64,000 bases of DNA from Rhizobium sp. (GTDB lineage Bacteria > Pseudomonadota > Alphaproteobacteria > Rhizobiales > Rhizobiaceae). The stretch covers positions 87,993-151,992 of the forward strand of contig JAHHDR010000001.1 of the NCBI GenBank assembly GCA_019739215.1, written 5' to 3'. A program made the translations under genes and the position numbers. The first letter of the stretch is position 1; every line of letters starts with the position of its first letter. Positions 26,777 to 35,711 of the stretch are shown here, one piece after another. The notes under the pieces are model-generated. The model was not told the origin of the DNA. It did not search any database and was given only the letters and a program-made list of their open reading frames with translations.

Positions 26777-29365
26777 TCACGCATTCGTGTGGCGCATTGC
26801 CTCGGAAAGCTGCCGCGAGAGACTGTCCTGTGAGACCGGCTTCCGAACCACCGGAATGCTGGAGAACATCCCGGGAATCGCAACGCTGTCGCGGTAGCCG
26901 GTCGCGAAGATGTAAGGTATTCCGCGTTCCTGCAAGGCCAGAGCGATCGGTTCCGACGATTCCGGGCCGAGATTGAGATCCAGGACCGCGCAGTGCGGTT
27001 TCGATTGCGAGAGACTGCTCATTGCGGTGGTGACGCTCGGCGCGATCACCACTTCTACGGCGCCGAGATTTCTCAGCAGTTCCTCGGTGTCCATGGCGAT
27101 CAGCGCCTGGTCTTCGACCAAGAGCACCATCAGGCCCGCGAGCGGCTGCTCCATTAGGTCATCCTCCTGCCCGGCGACTGCCTTGTCGGCAATCGTCCGC
27201 AGATGCGCGGCTGGCACAAGGAACTCCGACGTCAGGCCATCGGTCGCAAAGTCCATCTCCACCCTGCCGCCAAGGTCGTGCTGCAGAGTTCGCTCGATGA
27301 GCGTCGTCCCGAACCCGGAGCGCGTGGGCTTTTCGACGGGCGGACCGCCACTCTCGCGCCAGTTGATCAGGCAGTCACCGTTTTCCGCAAGCGACCACAT
27401 CACCTCGAGACGGCCCGCGGGTGAGGACAGGCTGCCATACTTGGCAGCATTGGTCATCATCTCGTGCAGAAGCAGCGCGATCACGCCGAAAGCGCGCTCC
27501 GAGAGGCCAACGGGCGGACCAGAGATCGCGATTCTGTCCGGGACATTGCTGAACCGGTGCATGCTGGCTTCGGATTCGATCAGGGATCGCAGTTCTCCCC
27601 CGTCCGTGCCGGCAAAGGACTGGTCGTGCGCATAGGACAATGCCCGCAGCCGCCCTTCGAACGAACGCGCATAGTCGTCCACGCTCGATGCGTTGGCGCC
27701 GGTCTGGACGGCGATGGACTTCACCAGCGCAAGGATGTTCTTGACGCGATGGTTGAGTTCCGCGTTCAGCAGCGCGCGCTCGCTTTCCGTCCGGACCCGC
27801 ATTTCCTCGGTCGCATCATTGTGGCTGATCAATACGTCGCGGACATAGTTTCGGATGGCCTCGGCGATGATGAGGTCGGCATCGGTCCACGGCACCGAAT
27901 GGTTCCGGACGTCATCGCGCCAGGTCTCGAAACTCCCGCGCGGCGACAGGCGAGCGCCGTCTAGGGTCGCGACTTCGTTCTTGACCGGCTCACCGGCCCA
28001 GCTCATCTCGAAGGCCTCCTCGCTGCGGAAGAAGCAGAGATAATCATCCGCCACCGGCGAGATCGGTATCGCCAGCAGGCCGGCGACCCGCTCGCCATAG
28101 ACATCGGCGTCTGGAACAACTGCCCGAAGATTCTGCGTGTCCCAGATCTTTCGGCCCGCCCGTTTGGCGACCACCGACATGAGATGCTTCACATCCTTGT
28201 CATCAGGCACGACGCCAGTCGCCGTCCACTCGCCATCCGTCCAGACCGCAGCGCCGTCGCAGGCGATGAGGCTGGAGAATTCGGTAAGCTTGCGCTTGAG
28301 GATCGACTCGACCGGCTCGGCGCCGTCGATCGTCGATATGATCGCGTCGAGCTTCCTTCGGGTCGCGGCGGCAGCGACCTTCGCCCTGCGGTTTTCAATC
28401 GAGGAAATGTGCAGCGAGAGATACTGGCCGAACAGTTCGGCTGACATCCTGAGCGGGATAGACAGCGTCTTTGGTGTGTCGTGGTGGCATGCGACCAGGC
28501 CCCAGAGCTCGCCGTCGACCACGATGGATATCGACATCGAGGCCGAGATTCCCATGTTCCTGAGATACTCGCAATGGATCGGCGAGACGCTGCGCAGATG
28601 CGTGTGCGACATATCGATGGGGCTTTCCCCGTCGTTCAGTCCGGGCACCAGAGGCACGGGGTCGAAGCCGGAGTCCCCGATCACCCTGACCCAGTTTTCG
28701 ACATAGAGGCGCCGCGCCTGGGCGGGAATATCGCCCGCCGGAAAGTGGTGCCCGAGGAAGGAGGCCAGGTGCGAATTCTTCGCTTCCGCGATCACCCGCC
28801 CCGCGCCATTGTGCAGGAAGCGGTAGACCATCACCCTGTCATAGCCGAGCGTGGCACGAACAAGCCGGGCCACGGCCTTGCTCAGCGGCTCGATCTCGGT
28901 TTCCCGGTCGATCCTGCGAACAAGCGACTGGGTCAGGTGCAGCGCGGTCTCGGTGTCATCGACCGGCGCCGCGTCTTCCAGTTCCAGAAACAGCCAGCCG
29001 CCGAATTCATGAACCAGGATGTCGCAAGGCGCACGGCTTTCTCCGAGATTGGCCCTGACGATCACGCTCGTCTTCTGCCCGGTCGCTGCGACGGCTAGGG
29101 CGTTGCGGACGTCATGGGTCAGCTTCTGACCCAGCACCGCCTCTAGCGGCTTCGCAACCACGTCGTCGACGCGGGCGTTCACCCGATGCTCGACATTCGC
29201 GGAAGCGTAACAGATCTCATAGGTGCGGGGATTGACGACAAGCAGGGCGCCATGCGGCTGTATGCTTCCCGGAATGTGGATCGGCTCTCTGTCACAATTC
29301 GTGAGATCGACGTTCGACCTATCGTAACTCAACAATCCAGGCTCCTGATTCCTGCTTGCAAACAT
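26777..29365 (-). CDS. bphP: Bacteriophytochrome HWE histidine kinase with C-terminal receiver
   Basis: 862 residues from the ATG at 29365. This start is preferred because it places the biliverdin-binding cysteine at C24 (DLTNCDREPIHIPGSIQPHG), the canonical position. Order: PAS (about 20-120), GAF (about 140-300, with PAGDIPAQARRLY as the DIP chromophore motif), PHY (about 310-490), HWE-type kinase (LNHRVKN phospho-acceptor, then NAAKYGSL and GFGTTLI), receiver (about 745-860, LVEDQALIAMD and VLDLNLG). It is a cytoplasmic red/far-red light sensor. The hybrid receiver suggests an intramolecular phosphorelay, with the small regulator downstream as a second acceptor. The start codon lies about 185 bp from the kinase gene upstream. 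Confidence 0.93.
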   Translation of the reverse strand: MFASRNQEPGLLSYDRSNVDLTNCDREPIHIPGSIQPHGALLVVNPRTYEICYASANVEHRVNARVDDVVAKPLEAVLGQKLTHDVRNALAVAATGQKTSVIVRANLGESRAPCDILVHEFGGWLFLELEDAAPVDDTETALHLTQSLVRRIDRETEIEPLSKAVARLVRATLGYDRVMVYRFLHNGAGRVIAEAKNSHLASFLGHHFPAGDIPAQARRLYVENWVRVIGDSGFDPVPLVPGLNDGESPIDMSHTHLRSVSPIHCEYLRNMGISASMSISIVVDGELWGLVACHHDTPKTLSIPLRMSAELFGQYLSLHISSIENRRAKVAAAATRRKLDAIISTIDGAEPVESILKRKLTEFSSLIACDGAAVWTDGEWTATGVVPDDKDVKHLMSVVAKRAGRKIWDTQNLRAVVPDADVYGERVAGLLAIPISPVADDYLCFFRSEEAFEMSWAGEPVKNEVATLDGARLSPRGSFETWRDDVRNHSVPWTDADLIIAEAIRNYVRDVLISHNDATEEMRVRTESERALLNAELNHRVKNILALVKSIAVQTGANASSVDDYARSFEGRLRALSYAHDQSFAGTDGGELRSLIESEASMHRFSNVPDRIAISGPPVGLSERAFGVIALLLHEMMTNAAKYGSLSSPAGRLEVMWSLAENGDCLINWRESGGPPVEKPTRSGFGTTLIERTLQHDLGGRVEMDFATDGLTSEFLVPAAHLRTIADKAVAGQEDDLMEQPLAGLMVLLVEDQALIAMDTEELLRNLGAVEVVIAPSVTTAMSSLSQSKPHCAVLDLNLGPESSEPIALALQERGIPYIFATGYRDSVAIPGMFSSIPVVRKPVSQDSLSRQLSEAMRHTNA

Positions 29366-29550
29366 CCAGGCATGCCGCGGAAGGGTCGATGGCCCCTCGG
29401 ACAGGCGGTGGCATATGCCGGGCAAAATTTTCCCGCTTTATAACGAGCGAGGCTTCAGAAGGTTTCGTTTCGGCGCTCAAAATGCGCTGGCCACCCGTCC
29501 GATATCAACGGCCGGGCGCTGCCTGCCACCACGTCTGACGGCATCAGGAC

Positions 29551-29684
29551 CTACAGAGCTTGCGCCCTGGCGTTCAGGCTCTCGATGCGTTTCCAGACCG
29601 GTGTCATGCGATCGAGAATCATCGTGTAGATCTCATAGCGATCGTCGTAGGTTTGCCGTTTCGAAGTGTCGGGCTCCACAGACC
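29551..29684 (-). other. Detached C-terminus of the FGGY kinase, other frame
   Basis: This stretch encodes VEPDTSKRQTYDDRYEIYT and on to the stop at 29551, matching the terminal helix of FGGY kinases. It is out of frame with the main gene by one base. Deleting one base around 29678-29684 joins the two into a kinase of about 506 residues. Confidence 0.65.
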
Positions 29685-31072
29685 CGCTCGATCCGGACCA
29701 TGCGATCCGCGCCATCGGAGAAGTCGCTGAATATGCCGACGCCGGTGCCCGCGGCGATCGCTGCGCCAAGTGCGCCTGTCTCGCGCGAGCGCGTCACCCG
29801 GATGGTCAACCCGAGAATGTCCGCGAAGATCTGCGGCCAGATGCGGCTGCGCGAGCCTCCACCCGACAGGATCGCGTCCCCCACGTGCACGCCTGCTGCC
29901 GACAATCGCTCCAGGTGCCAGCGATGGCCGAAGACGACGCCCTCAAGCACCGCCCGCATCAGCTCCGGCTTGCCGTGCCAGCCACCGATCGCATAAAAGC
30001 CGGCGCGCGCATTACCGTCCGTCTGAGCTCCGTAGAGAAACGGATGGTAGAACGGCGCTGACGCCGAAGGTGCAACGCTTGCGGCAAGCTCGCAGCAACG
30101 ATCGAACGGCGACACGCCTTCGGGACAGTCGTCGAAGAACTCGCGCACCATCCATTCGAGGTTCGCTGCCGAGGTCGCGCTGTTTTCCATCGCCATGTAG
30201 CGCGTGCGATCGAAGGTCGACCACATGAAGACCGGCCTCGACAGTTGGGTCGTACCGACAATCACCTGGTTGATGCTCCAGGTTCCGGCGATGATCGAGG
30301 CGGCACCGGTTCGGGTCACGCCAGATCCGACCGCCGAGGCGATGACATCGAAGAGCCCACCCACGACCGGCGTGCCTTCGGCCAAGCCCGTGGATTCGGC
30401 CGCGGCTGCGGTAACATGGCCAGCAATCGCGTCGCTTTCGACGAGCCTGGGCAGGAGCGCCATGCCCTCCGGCATGCCGAAGGCCGCGAGCAGGCGGCCG
30501 TCATAGTCGCGGCTATCGAGGTTGAGCAGCCCGCACCCGCTCATGTCCGACATGTCGGACACCCGCTCGCCGGTCAGACGGTTGGTCACATAGTCCTTGC
30601 ACAGGAAGACCGTGCCCATCTTCTCGAACGTTTCGGGCTGGTAGCGCTTGAGCCAGGCGAGCAGCGTCGGCGTCTGCGCCGGCCACGGGCGCTGGCGGCC
30701 GATCTCGATCGTTATGTCTCCGACCCCGGCGGCCTCCAGTTCCTCGGCAAGCGCCGCCGCGCGTGTATCGATGGACTGGATACCGATCAGCGGTGCGCCG
30801 CTCCTGTCGAGCGCGTAGAGCCCGTTGCCATGGCCGGCGCAACCAATGGCCCGGATCTCCCGGGGATCGATGCCGGCGCCGGCGATGCAGTCGCCGATCA
30901 CCGCCTTGGCGTTGTCCCAGAACTCGACGAGATCGCGCTCGACATGGCCCGGTTGCGGCATGCGGCTGTGGCCCTCGCGTGCCGCATGGGCGATCTCGCG
31001 CCCGTCGAGATCGAAGATGACGGCCTTGATGACCGTGTTGCCGGCATCGAGGCCGAGCAGGTAGTCTCCCAT
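29633..31072 (-). CDS. FGGY-family carbohydrate kinase (LyxK-like), C-terminus frameshifted
   Basis: 479 residues as read. YLLGLDAGNTVIKAVIFDLD at the N-terminus is the FGGY phosphate-binding loop, and GTPVVGGLFDVIASA and ILSGGGSRSRIWPQI are further landmarks. By eye it resembles L-xylulose kinase LyxK more than erythritol or AI-2 kinases. The end is abnormal: after MVRIERV the frame runs into an unrelated tail, while the next frame continues with YDDRYEIYTMILDRMTPVW, the usual C-terminal helix, to 29551. One extra base near 29678-29684 explains this. GGAGGAGGGG precedes the ATG. It is the last gene of the sugar operon and should phosphorylate the imported sugar or its product. Confidence 0.88.
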   Translation of the reverse strand: MGDYLLGLDAGNTVIKAVIFDLDGREIAHAAREGHSRMPQPGHVERDLVEFWDNAKAVIGDCIAGAGIDPREIRAIGCAGHGNGLYALDRSGAPLIGIQSIDTRAAALAEELEAAGVGDITIEIGRQRPWPAQTPTLLAWLKRYQPETFEKMGTVFLCKDYVTNRLTGERVSDMSDMSGCGLLNLDSRDYDGRLLAAFGMPEGMALLPRLVESDAIAGHVTAAAAESTGLAEGTPVVGGLFDVIASAVGSGVTRTGAASIIAGTWSINQVIVGTTQLSRPVFMWSTFDRTRYMAMENSATSAANLEWMVREFFDDCPEGVSPFDRCCELAASVAPSASAPFYHPFLYGAQTDGNARAGFYAIGGWHGKPELMRAVLEGVVFGHRWHLERLSAAGVHVGDAILSGGGSRSRIWPQIFADILGLTIRVTRSRETGALGAAIAAGTGVGIFSDFSDGADRMVRIERVCGARHFETANLRRSL

Positions 31073-31117
31073 GGCGAACCCCTCCTCCGGGTCGTCACTC
31101 TCGTCGGCGTGTCGCCG

Positions 31118-31960
31118 TCAACCCTGTTCGTAGGCAGCATAGGCGGTTGCCGCATCAGCGCCGTCGTGGATCAGGGCCATCAGGCCACGCACGACCGCGT
31201 CAGGATTGGCATGCTGGTAGATGTTGCGGCCATAGACCATGCCCATGGCGCCCTGTTTCATCAGCGCCGCGGACTTCTCGAACACGATGCGGAGATCTTC
31301 CCGCCCGCCGCCGCGCACCAGCACCGGGCAACGCGCTGCCTCGACCACCTTGTGGAAATCCTCCGCGTTGGTGGTCGGGTCGGCCTTGATGATATCCGCA
31401 CCCATCTCGCGCGCAAGCCGCGTCAGCGTCACGATCTTCTCGCAATCGCCATCGACCATGTAGCCGCCGGCTTCCGTCACCGGCTGCATGACCAGCGGCT
31501 CGATCATCAGCGGCATGCCGTATTTGTCGCAATCGGCCCGGACGCGGGCGATGTTCTGGATGCATTGCTTGAAGAGCTCGGGCTCGTCGGGCAGCATGAA
31601 CAGATTGACGACGACGCAGGCCGCATCCATCGAAAGCGCCCCGACCAGCGGCTCGGCCTCGTTCTGCAGCACCGCCCACATGTGGCGATGGCGGATGCGG
31701 TTGTAGGGATTGCCCATGTCTATGCGCATAACGAGTGCGGGCTTATCCTTGCCGTCGATCGTCTGCAGAAGGTCGGCCTGGCCGAAATTCATCTGGATCG
31801 CATCGGGCTTCGCCGCCACCAGCGACTTGACCACGGCATCGATGTCTTCGAGCCCATTGAGGAAGGACGGTTCATTGCAGACACCGTGATCAATCGCGAC
31901 ATCGAGGCACCGTCCCTTGCCGAAGAGCCTGTTCATTCTCACCTTGCTGTTGTGGCGCAT
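31118..31960 (-). CDS. DhnA/LsrF-type class I aldolase
   Basis: 280 residues from the ATG at 31960, with AGGAG eight bases upstream; the gene start lies inside the end of the GlpD-like gene. CLDVAIDHGVCNEP near residue 20, ADIIKADPT with the probable Schiff-base lysine, VLVRGGGRE and GMVYGRNIYQH near the end define the DeoC/DhnA/LsrF aldolase family. It should cleave a phosphorylated ketose in the cytoplasm, probably the product of the kinase and dehydrogenase in the same operon. It could equally act like LsrF as a thiolase-type enzyme; the substrate is unknown. Confidence 0.87.
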   Translation of the reverse strand: MRHNSKVRMNRLFGKGRCLDVAIDHGVCNEPSFLNGLEDIDAVVKSLVAAKPDAIQMNFGQADLLQTIDGKDKPALVMRIDMGNPYNRIRHRHMWAVLQNEAEPLVGALSMDAACVVVNLFMLPDEPELFKQCIQNIARVRADCDKYGMPLMIEPLVMQPVTEAGGYMVDGDCEKIVTLTRLAREMGADIIKADPTTNAEDFHKVVEAARCPVLVRGGGREDLRIVFEKSAALMKQGAMGMVYGRNIYQHANPDAVVRGLMALIHDGADAATAYAAYEQG

Positions 31961-33675
31961 GGCACACTCCTGTCTGTGTTTCTGGATTTGAGCATGGCCT
32001 CGCCCACGCCATGGCACTCGGCGAGAAGTGTGAGGAAGCGCCGCCGCTCCGCAACTTTCTCCACATCGCTCCAGCCGCGTTCGTCGGCGAGGATGTCGAG
32101 GACGGCGTCGACCGTGTCGAGCGAGAGTTGTCCGGAGACGCCCAGCGTCGTGCGGCGCAGCAGGAGATCGTCAAGATGCTCCACGGCCTCCTCGCGAATG
32201 AGATGAATGCATTCACGCACCGAATGTGCGCTATCGGCCAGGCCGGAATCAGCGCCTTCGGCGATGAAGGCGGCGACCTCCGCAGCATCGGTGCCATACA
32301 AGGAAAACAGGCCGTCGACGCGGGAAAGGGACAGGCCTGTGCGCGCGGCCAATGCCTTCTTCCAGGGCCGCGCCACCGCAGGATAGCTGCGCCCGCCGCC
32401 GATGGCGCGCTCGGCCGTCTCGACCCGCGCATGCCGGCCAAGCCTTTCGAGCACCATGGTCGATGCGAGCTCTCCAAAAGAACGAAACGTCGTCCACTTG
32501 CCGCCGATCATGCAGAGCACCGGCGGCGACCCTACGGTCTCGACGACGGTGCAGAAATGGTCGCGCGGGATACGACCGGTGAAGCTGTCCTCGCTGGCCG
32601 GAAGCGGCCGCACGCCCGCAAACTGGTAGACAATCTGTTCCGGCGCGATCTTGATATCCGGCAGCACGAAGGCCAGCGACTGGAGAATATAGTCCCGCTC
32701 GTCCGCCTCGCAGCGCACCGTGCCGGGATCGTCGACGCGGATGTCGGTCGAGCCGACCAGAACCTTGCCGAGATAGGGGAACAGGATGCAGATCCGGCCA
32801 TCCTCGTTCTCGTAATAGAGCATGTGGCCGCCCAGCGCTTCCAGCAGATCGGGATTGTCGATCATGAGGTGCGAGCCCTTGGTGCCGCCCATCAGGGGAG
32901 CCGGCACGGCGTCGTCCGGCAGGATACCCCGGTTGGTCAGGTCGATCCAGCCGCCCGTGGCGTTGACGACGATCCGTGGCGCGATCGCCGTCGAGCGACC
33001 GGTCACGCCGTCATGCAGGACGAGACCCTGCGCCCCGCGACGGACCTCGGCATAGTTGAGCGCGCGCGCATGCACGCCGGCCTGCAAACCGTCCTTCAGC
33101 AGTTCGATGCCGAGCCGCTCGGGGTGGCTCACCTGCGCGTCGTAATAGGTGGCGGAGCCGATCAGATCCGGGTTGAGCGCCGGCCAGAGACCGAAGGTGC
33201 GTCGCCGGCCGCGAAAGCTGTGCCCGGGCATGGCCGCACGACGGCGTGTCAGGAAATCGTAGATCGACAAGCCAAGCTTGACCACCACGGCGCCACGCCG
33301 GCTCGGCCGCCGGCTGAGACCGAGGAAGCGCACCGCGCCGTTCGCGACACCGGAGAAGACATCGAACACCGGCACGGTCGTCATCAGCGGCGAGACGTAG
33401 TGCGGCGCGTTGGCCAGCAGCCGGTCGCGCTCCTCGAGCGACTCCTTGACCAGCTTGAACTCGCCATTCTCCAGATAGCGCAAGCCGCCATGCACCATGC
33501 GCGATAGCGCCGCACTCGCCCCTGAACAATAATCGCTGCGCTCGACCAGCAGAACGTCGACGCCCTGCAGTGCCAGTTCACGGAACACGCTGATCCCGTT
33601 GATGCCGCCGCCGATGACCAATACATCGGGGTTCGGGCGTCTCGCGAGCCCGTTGAAAATCTCGTCTCGGTTCAT
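31939..33675 (-). CDS. FAD-dependent glycerol-3-phosphate dehydrogenase-like protein
   Basis: 578 residues. DVLVIGGGINGISVFRELA (about 18-36) binds FAD, SRMVHGGLRYLENGEF is the GlpD active-site block, and GGKWTTFRSFGELA (about 410) is the conserved C-terminal FAD contact. It is related to GlpD and to EryB, the erythritol-phosphate dehydrogenase. In this operon a polyol phosphate other than glycerol 3-phosphate is likely, since no glycerol genes are near. It passes electrons to quinone at the inner membrane face. It overlaps the aldolase by 22 bp and follows the aldo-keto reductase by 12 bp. Confidence 0.88.
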   Translation of the reverse strand: MNRDEIFNGLARRPNPDVLVIGGGINGISVFRELALQGVDVLLVERSDYCSGASAALSRMVHGGLRYLENGEFKLVKESLEERDRLLANAPHYVSPLMTTVPVFDVFSGVANGAVRFLGLSRRPSRRGAVVVKLGLSIYDFLTRRRAAMPGHSFRGRRRTFGLWPALNPDLIGSATYYDAQVSHPERLGIELLKDGLQAGVHARALNYAEVRRGAQGLVLHDGVTGRSTAIAPRIVVNATGGWIDLTNRGILPDDAVPAPLMGGTKGSHLMIDNPDLLEALGGHMLYYENEDGRICILFPYLGKVLVGSTDIRVDDPGTVRCEADERDYILQSLAFVLPDIKIAPEQIVYQFAGVRPLPASEDSFTGRIPRDHFCTVVETVGSPPVLCMIGGKWTTFRSFGELASTMVLERLGRHARVETAERAIGGGRSYPAVARPWKKALAARTGLSLSRVDGLFSLYGTDAAEVAAFIAEGADSGLADSAHSVRECIHLIREEAVEHLDDLLLRRTTLGVSGQLSLDTVDAVLDILADERGWSDVEKVAERRRFLTLLAECHGVGEAMLKSRNTDRSVPCATTAR

Positions 33676-33687
33676 GTCTGGGTCTCG

Positions 33688-34680
33688 TTATCCGTCCATG
33701 GCCGACAGCCATGTCGATATCGCGCGGTCGATGGTGGAGTGATCCTCGGGCAGGAGACGGATTTCGCCGGCCCGGGCATTGTCGATGGCCTGCGCCGGAT
33801 TGCGCGCACCGCACAGGGCAAAGGTTACGCCCGGCTGGGCCAGCGTCCAGGCGATCACGATCTGCGCAATGGACGCTTCATGCGCCTCCGCCACCGGCCT
33901 GATCGCCCCGGCAAAACCCGCAACCTTGCGGCGGTTCTCGATTGAAAAGCGCGAATTGTCCTTGCGCTGGTCGTCGCCGGAAAACACCCGATCCGGCCCG
34001 ATGGTGCCGGAGAGCAGCCCGAGCGCCAGCGACGAGTAGCTCAGTGTCGCAATCCCGTTCGCCGTCGTCAGCGGCAGCAGTTCGGTGTCGATGGCGCGAT
34101 CGATCATACTGAACCGTTCCTGGATCGCATCCAGGCCACCGGTCCTGATATAAGCCTTGAGGTCCGTCGCATCGAGATTGCTCGCCCCGATCGCGCGGAT
34201 CTTGCCCGCCGTCCTCAGGTCTTCGAGCGCCGCCATCGTGTCCTCCACCGGCGTGGTCGGGTCCTGCCAATGGGTGATGTAGAGATCGATATGGTCGGTG
34301 CCGAGCCGCTTCAGGCTCCCTTCGACCTCATGAAAGATAGCGTCGCGGCCGAGATAGCGATGGACGGGTTTGCCGTCCTGGTCGAAGAAATGCCTGCCCT
34401 TGGTGGTGTGCCAGACCAGGCCGCATTTCGTGGCGATGACTGCCTGCTCCCGGCGCCCCTTGAGTGCCTTGCCGACGATCTCTTCCGAGCGACCGAGCCC
34501 ATAGGCGGGCGCCGTGTCGATCAGTGTCACACCGGCATCGAGCGACGCTTGGATCGCTGCTATTGATTCCGCTTCGTCGGTGCCGCCCCACATCCAGCCG
34601 CCGATTGCCCAGGTGCCCAGCCCGACTGCCGATGCCTTGACGCCGGACCTGCCGATGTCGCGCGTGATCTGTTCCGCCAT
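33688..34680 (-). CDS. Aldo/keto reductase
   Basis: 330 residues from the ATG at 34680, two bases after the regulator stop. The AKR barrel is clear: TLIDTAPAYGLGRSEEIVG with the catalytic Asp/Tyr, IATKCGLVW with the Lys, LYITHWQDP with the His, and IGASNLD later. It is NADP(H)-dependent and soluble. It is similar to the YghZ/L-glyceraldehyde reductase branch that reduces or oxidises sugars and polyols. Its place in the operon suggests interconversion of the imported sugar or polyol before phosphorylation. Confidence 0.88.
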   Translation of the reverse strand: MAEQITRDIGRSGVKASAVGLGTWAIGGWMWGGTDEAESIAAIQASLDAGVTLIDTAPAYGLGRSEEIVGKALKGRREQAVIATKCGLVWHTTKGRHFFDQDGKPVHRYLGRDAIFHEVEGSLKRLGTDHIDLYITHWQDPTTPVEDTMAALEDLRTAGKIRAIGASNLDATDLKAYIRTGGLDAIQERFSMIDRAIDTELLPLTTANGIATLSYSSLALGLLSGTIGPDRVFSGDDQRKDNSRFSIENRRKVAGFAGAIRPVAEAHEASIAQIVIAWTLAQPGVTFALCGARNPAQAIDNARAGEIRLLPEDHSTIDRAISTWLSAMDG

Positions 34681-34682
34681 GG

Positions 34683-35711
34683 TCAATGTTCTCCCTCGGC
34701 CTGCGCCATGTCGATGACGCGCGACGCCGTCGCCTCGTCGGTGACGAGTGTATCGAGATGGCCGCCCTTCATCACAGACAGGATCGGACCGGCCTTGTTG
34801 GCGCCGGCCGCAACGCCGATCTTGAGCGGGATCTGCGCGAATTCGTCGAGTGTCAGCGCCACCAGCGAGCGATTGAGCGCGTAATCGCAGACCCGGCCCT
34901 CGCGATCGAGCAGGTGGGCGAGCAGTTCGCAATAGGCGCCGGACTTGCCGATCGTCTCACGATCGGTGCCGGAGGATGGATGAAGATCGTAATAGCTCGA
35001 ATCGTCCGACAGGATCGAGCCGATGCCGACCACCGCAATGCGGGCCTCGCGCGCCCTGCGGAACACGTCGGCGACCGAACGCATGTTGAGCAGCATGGCC
35101 CGCTCCGCGGCATCGTCGGCAAACAGTGGCGCGTGGATCTGGTAGGCGCGGCCGCCAAGACCCTCGGCCATCAGCGCGCCGACATGGTTGACGTCGGTAT
35201 AGTGCTTGCCCTGGACGCAGCCGGTGACCGGCGCGACTTCCACCTTCAGCCCGTGCGGGCCATGCAGCCCTGCCACGACCGCAGAAACGCCCTTGCCGCC
35301 GGTGATGCAGACCGTGTCGCCATCTGCGATTGTTTCGAGCAGCAGCCGCGCGGCCGCCTCGCCCACGGCCTGCAGCGCCGTCACCTTATTTTCGGACACG
35401 GTGGGCACCACCACGGCGCGCGCGATTCCACCGAGCGCAACGAGCCGTTCCTCCATCTCGACCAGCGGTTCCATCGGCGACCTGATCTTGATCTCGACCA
35501 GCCCAAGCTGGCGGCCGCGCTTGATCAGCCGGTTGACGGTGGCATGCGACACGCCGAGCCGGTCGGCGATCTGCGCCTGGGTCAGCCCTTCCAGGAAGTG
35601 CATCACCAATGCCTGGTGCATCTGGCGCGCCGTGGTCAGTTCCTCGCGCGGCATGCTGATGACCTTGGAAGAGGCGACTTTCGATGGGGTCTTGGGCGTC
35701 GCCATGGTCAT
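34683..35711 (-). CDS. SorC-family transcriptional regulator
   Basis: 342 residues. The start at 35711 forms an ATGA overlap with the permease stop; a second ATG two codons later is possible. An N-terminal helix-turn-helix (GLTQAQIADRLGVSHATVNR, about 41-60) is followed by the sugar-phosphate sensing domain of the SorC/DeoR type (VCITGGKGVSAVVAGL, then VAPVTGCVQGKHYTDVN). Relatives are LsrR and EryD. They repress their operon until a phosphorylated sugar binds. Being inside the operon it should autoregulate; a palindromic candidate operator lies upstream of the binding-protein gene. Confidence 0.88.
   Translation of the reverse strand: MTMATPKTPSKVASSKVISMPREELTTARQMHQALVMHFLEGLTQAQIADRLGVSHATVNRLIKRGRQLGLVEIKIRSPMEPLVEMEERLVALGGIARAVVVPTVSENKVTALQAVGEAAARLLLETIADGDTVCITGGKGVSAVVAGLHGPHGLKVEVAPVTGCVQGKHYTDVNHVGALMAEGLGGRAYQIHAPLFADDAAERAMLLNMRSVADVFRRAREARIAVVGIGSILSDDSSYYDLHPSSGTDRETIGKSGAYCELLAHLLDREGRVCDYALNRSLVALTLDEFAQIPLKIGVAAGANKAGPILSVMKGGHLDTLVTDEATASRVIDMAQAEGEH

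Noticed and set aside
30245..32206. A 653-codon plus-strand open frame opposite the kinase, aldolase and dehydrogenase genes
   Set aside because: It spans three recognised genes on the other strand and has no recognisable domain; it is a codon-bias shadow.
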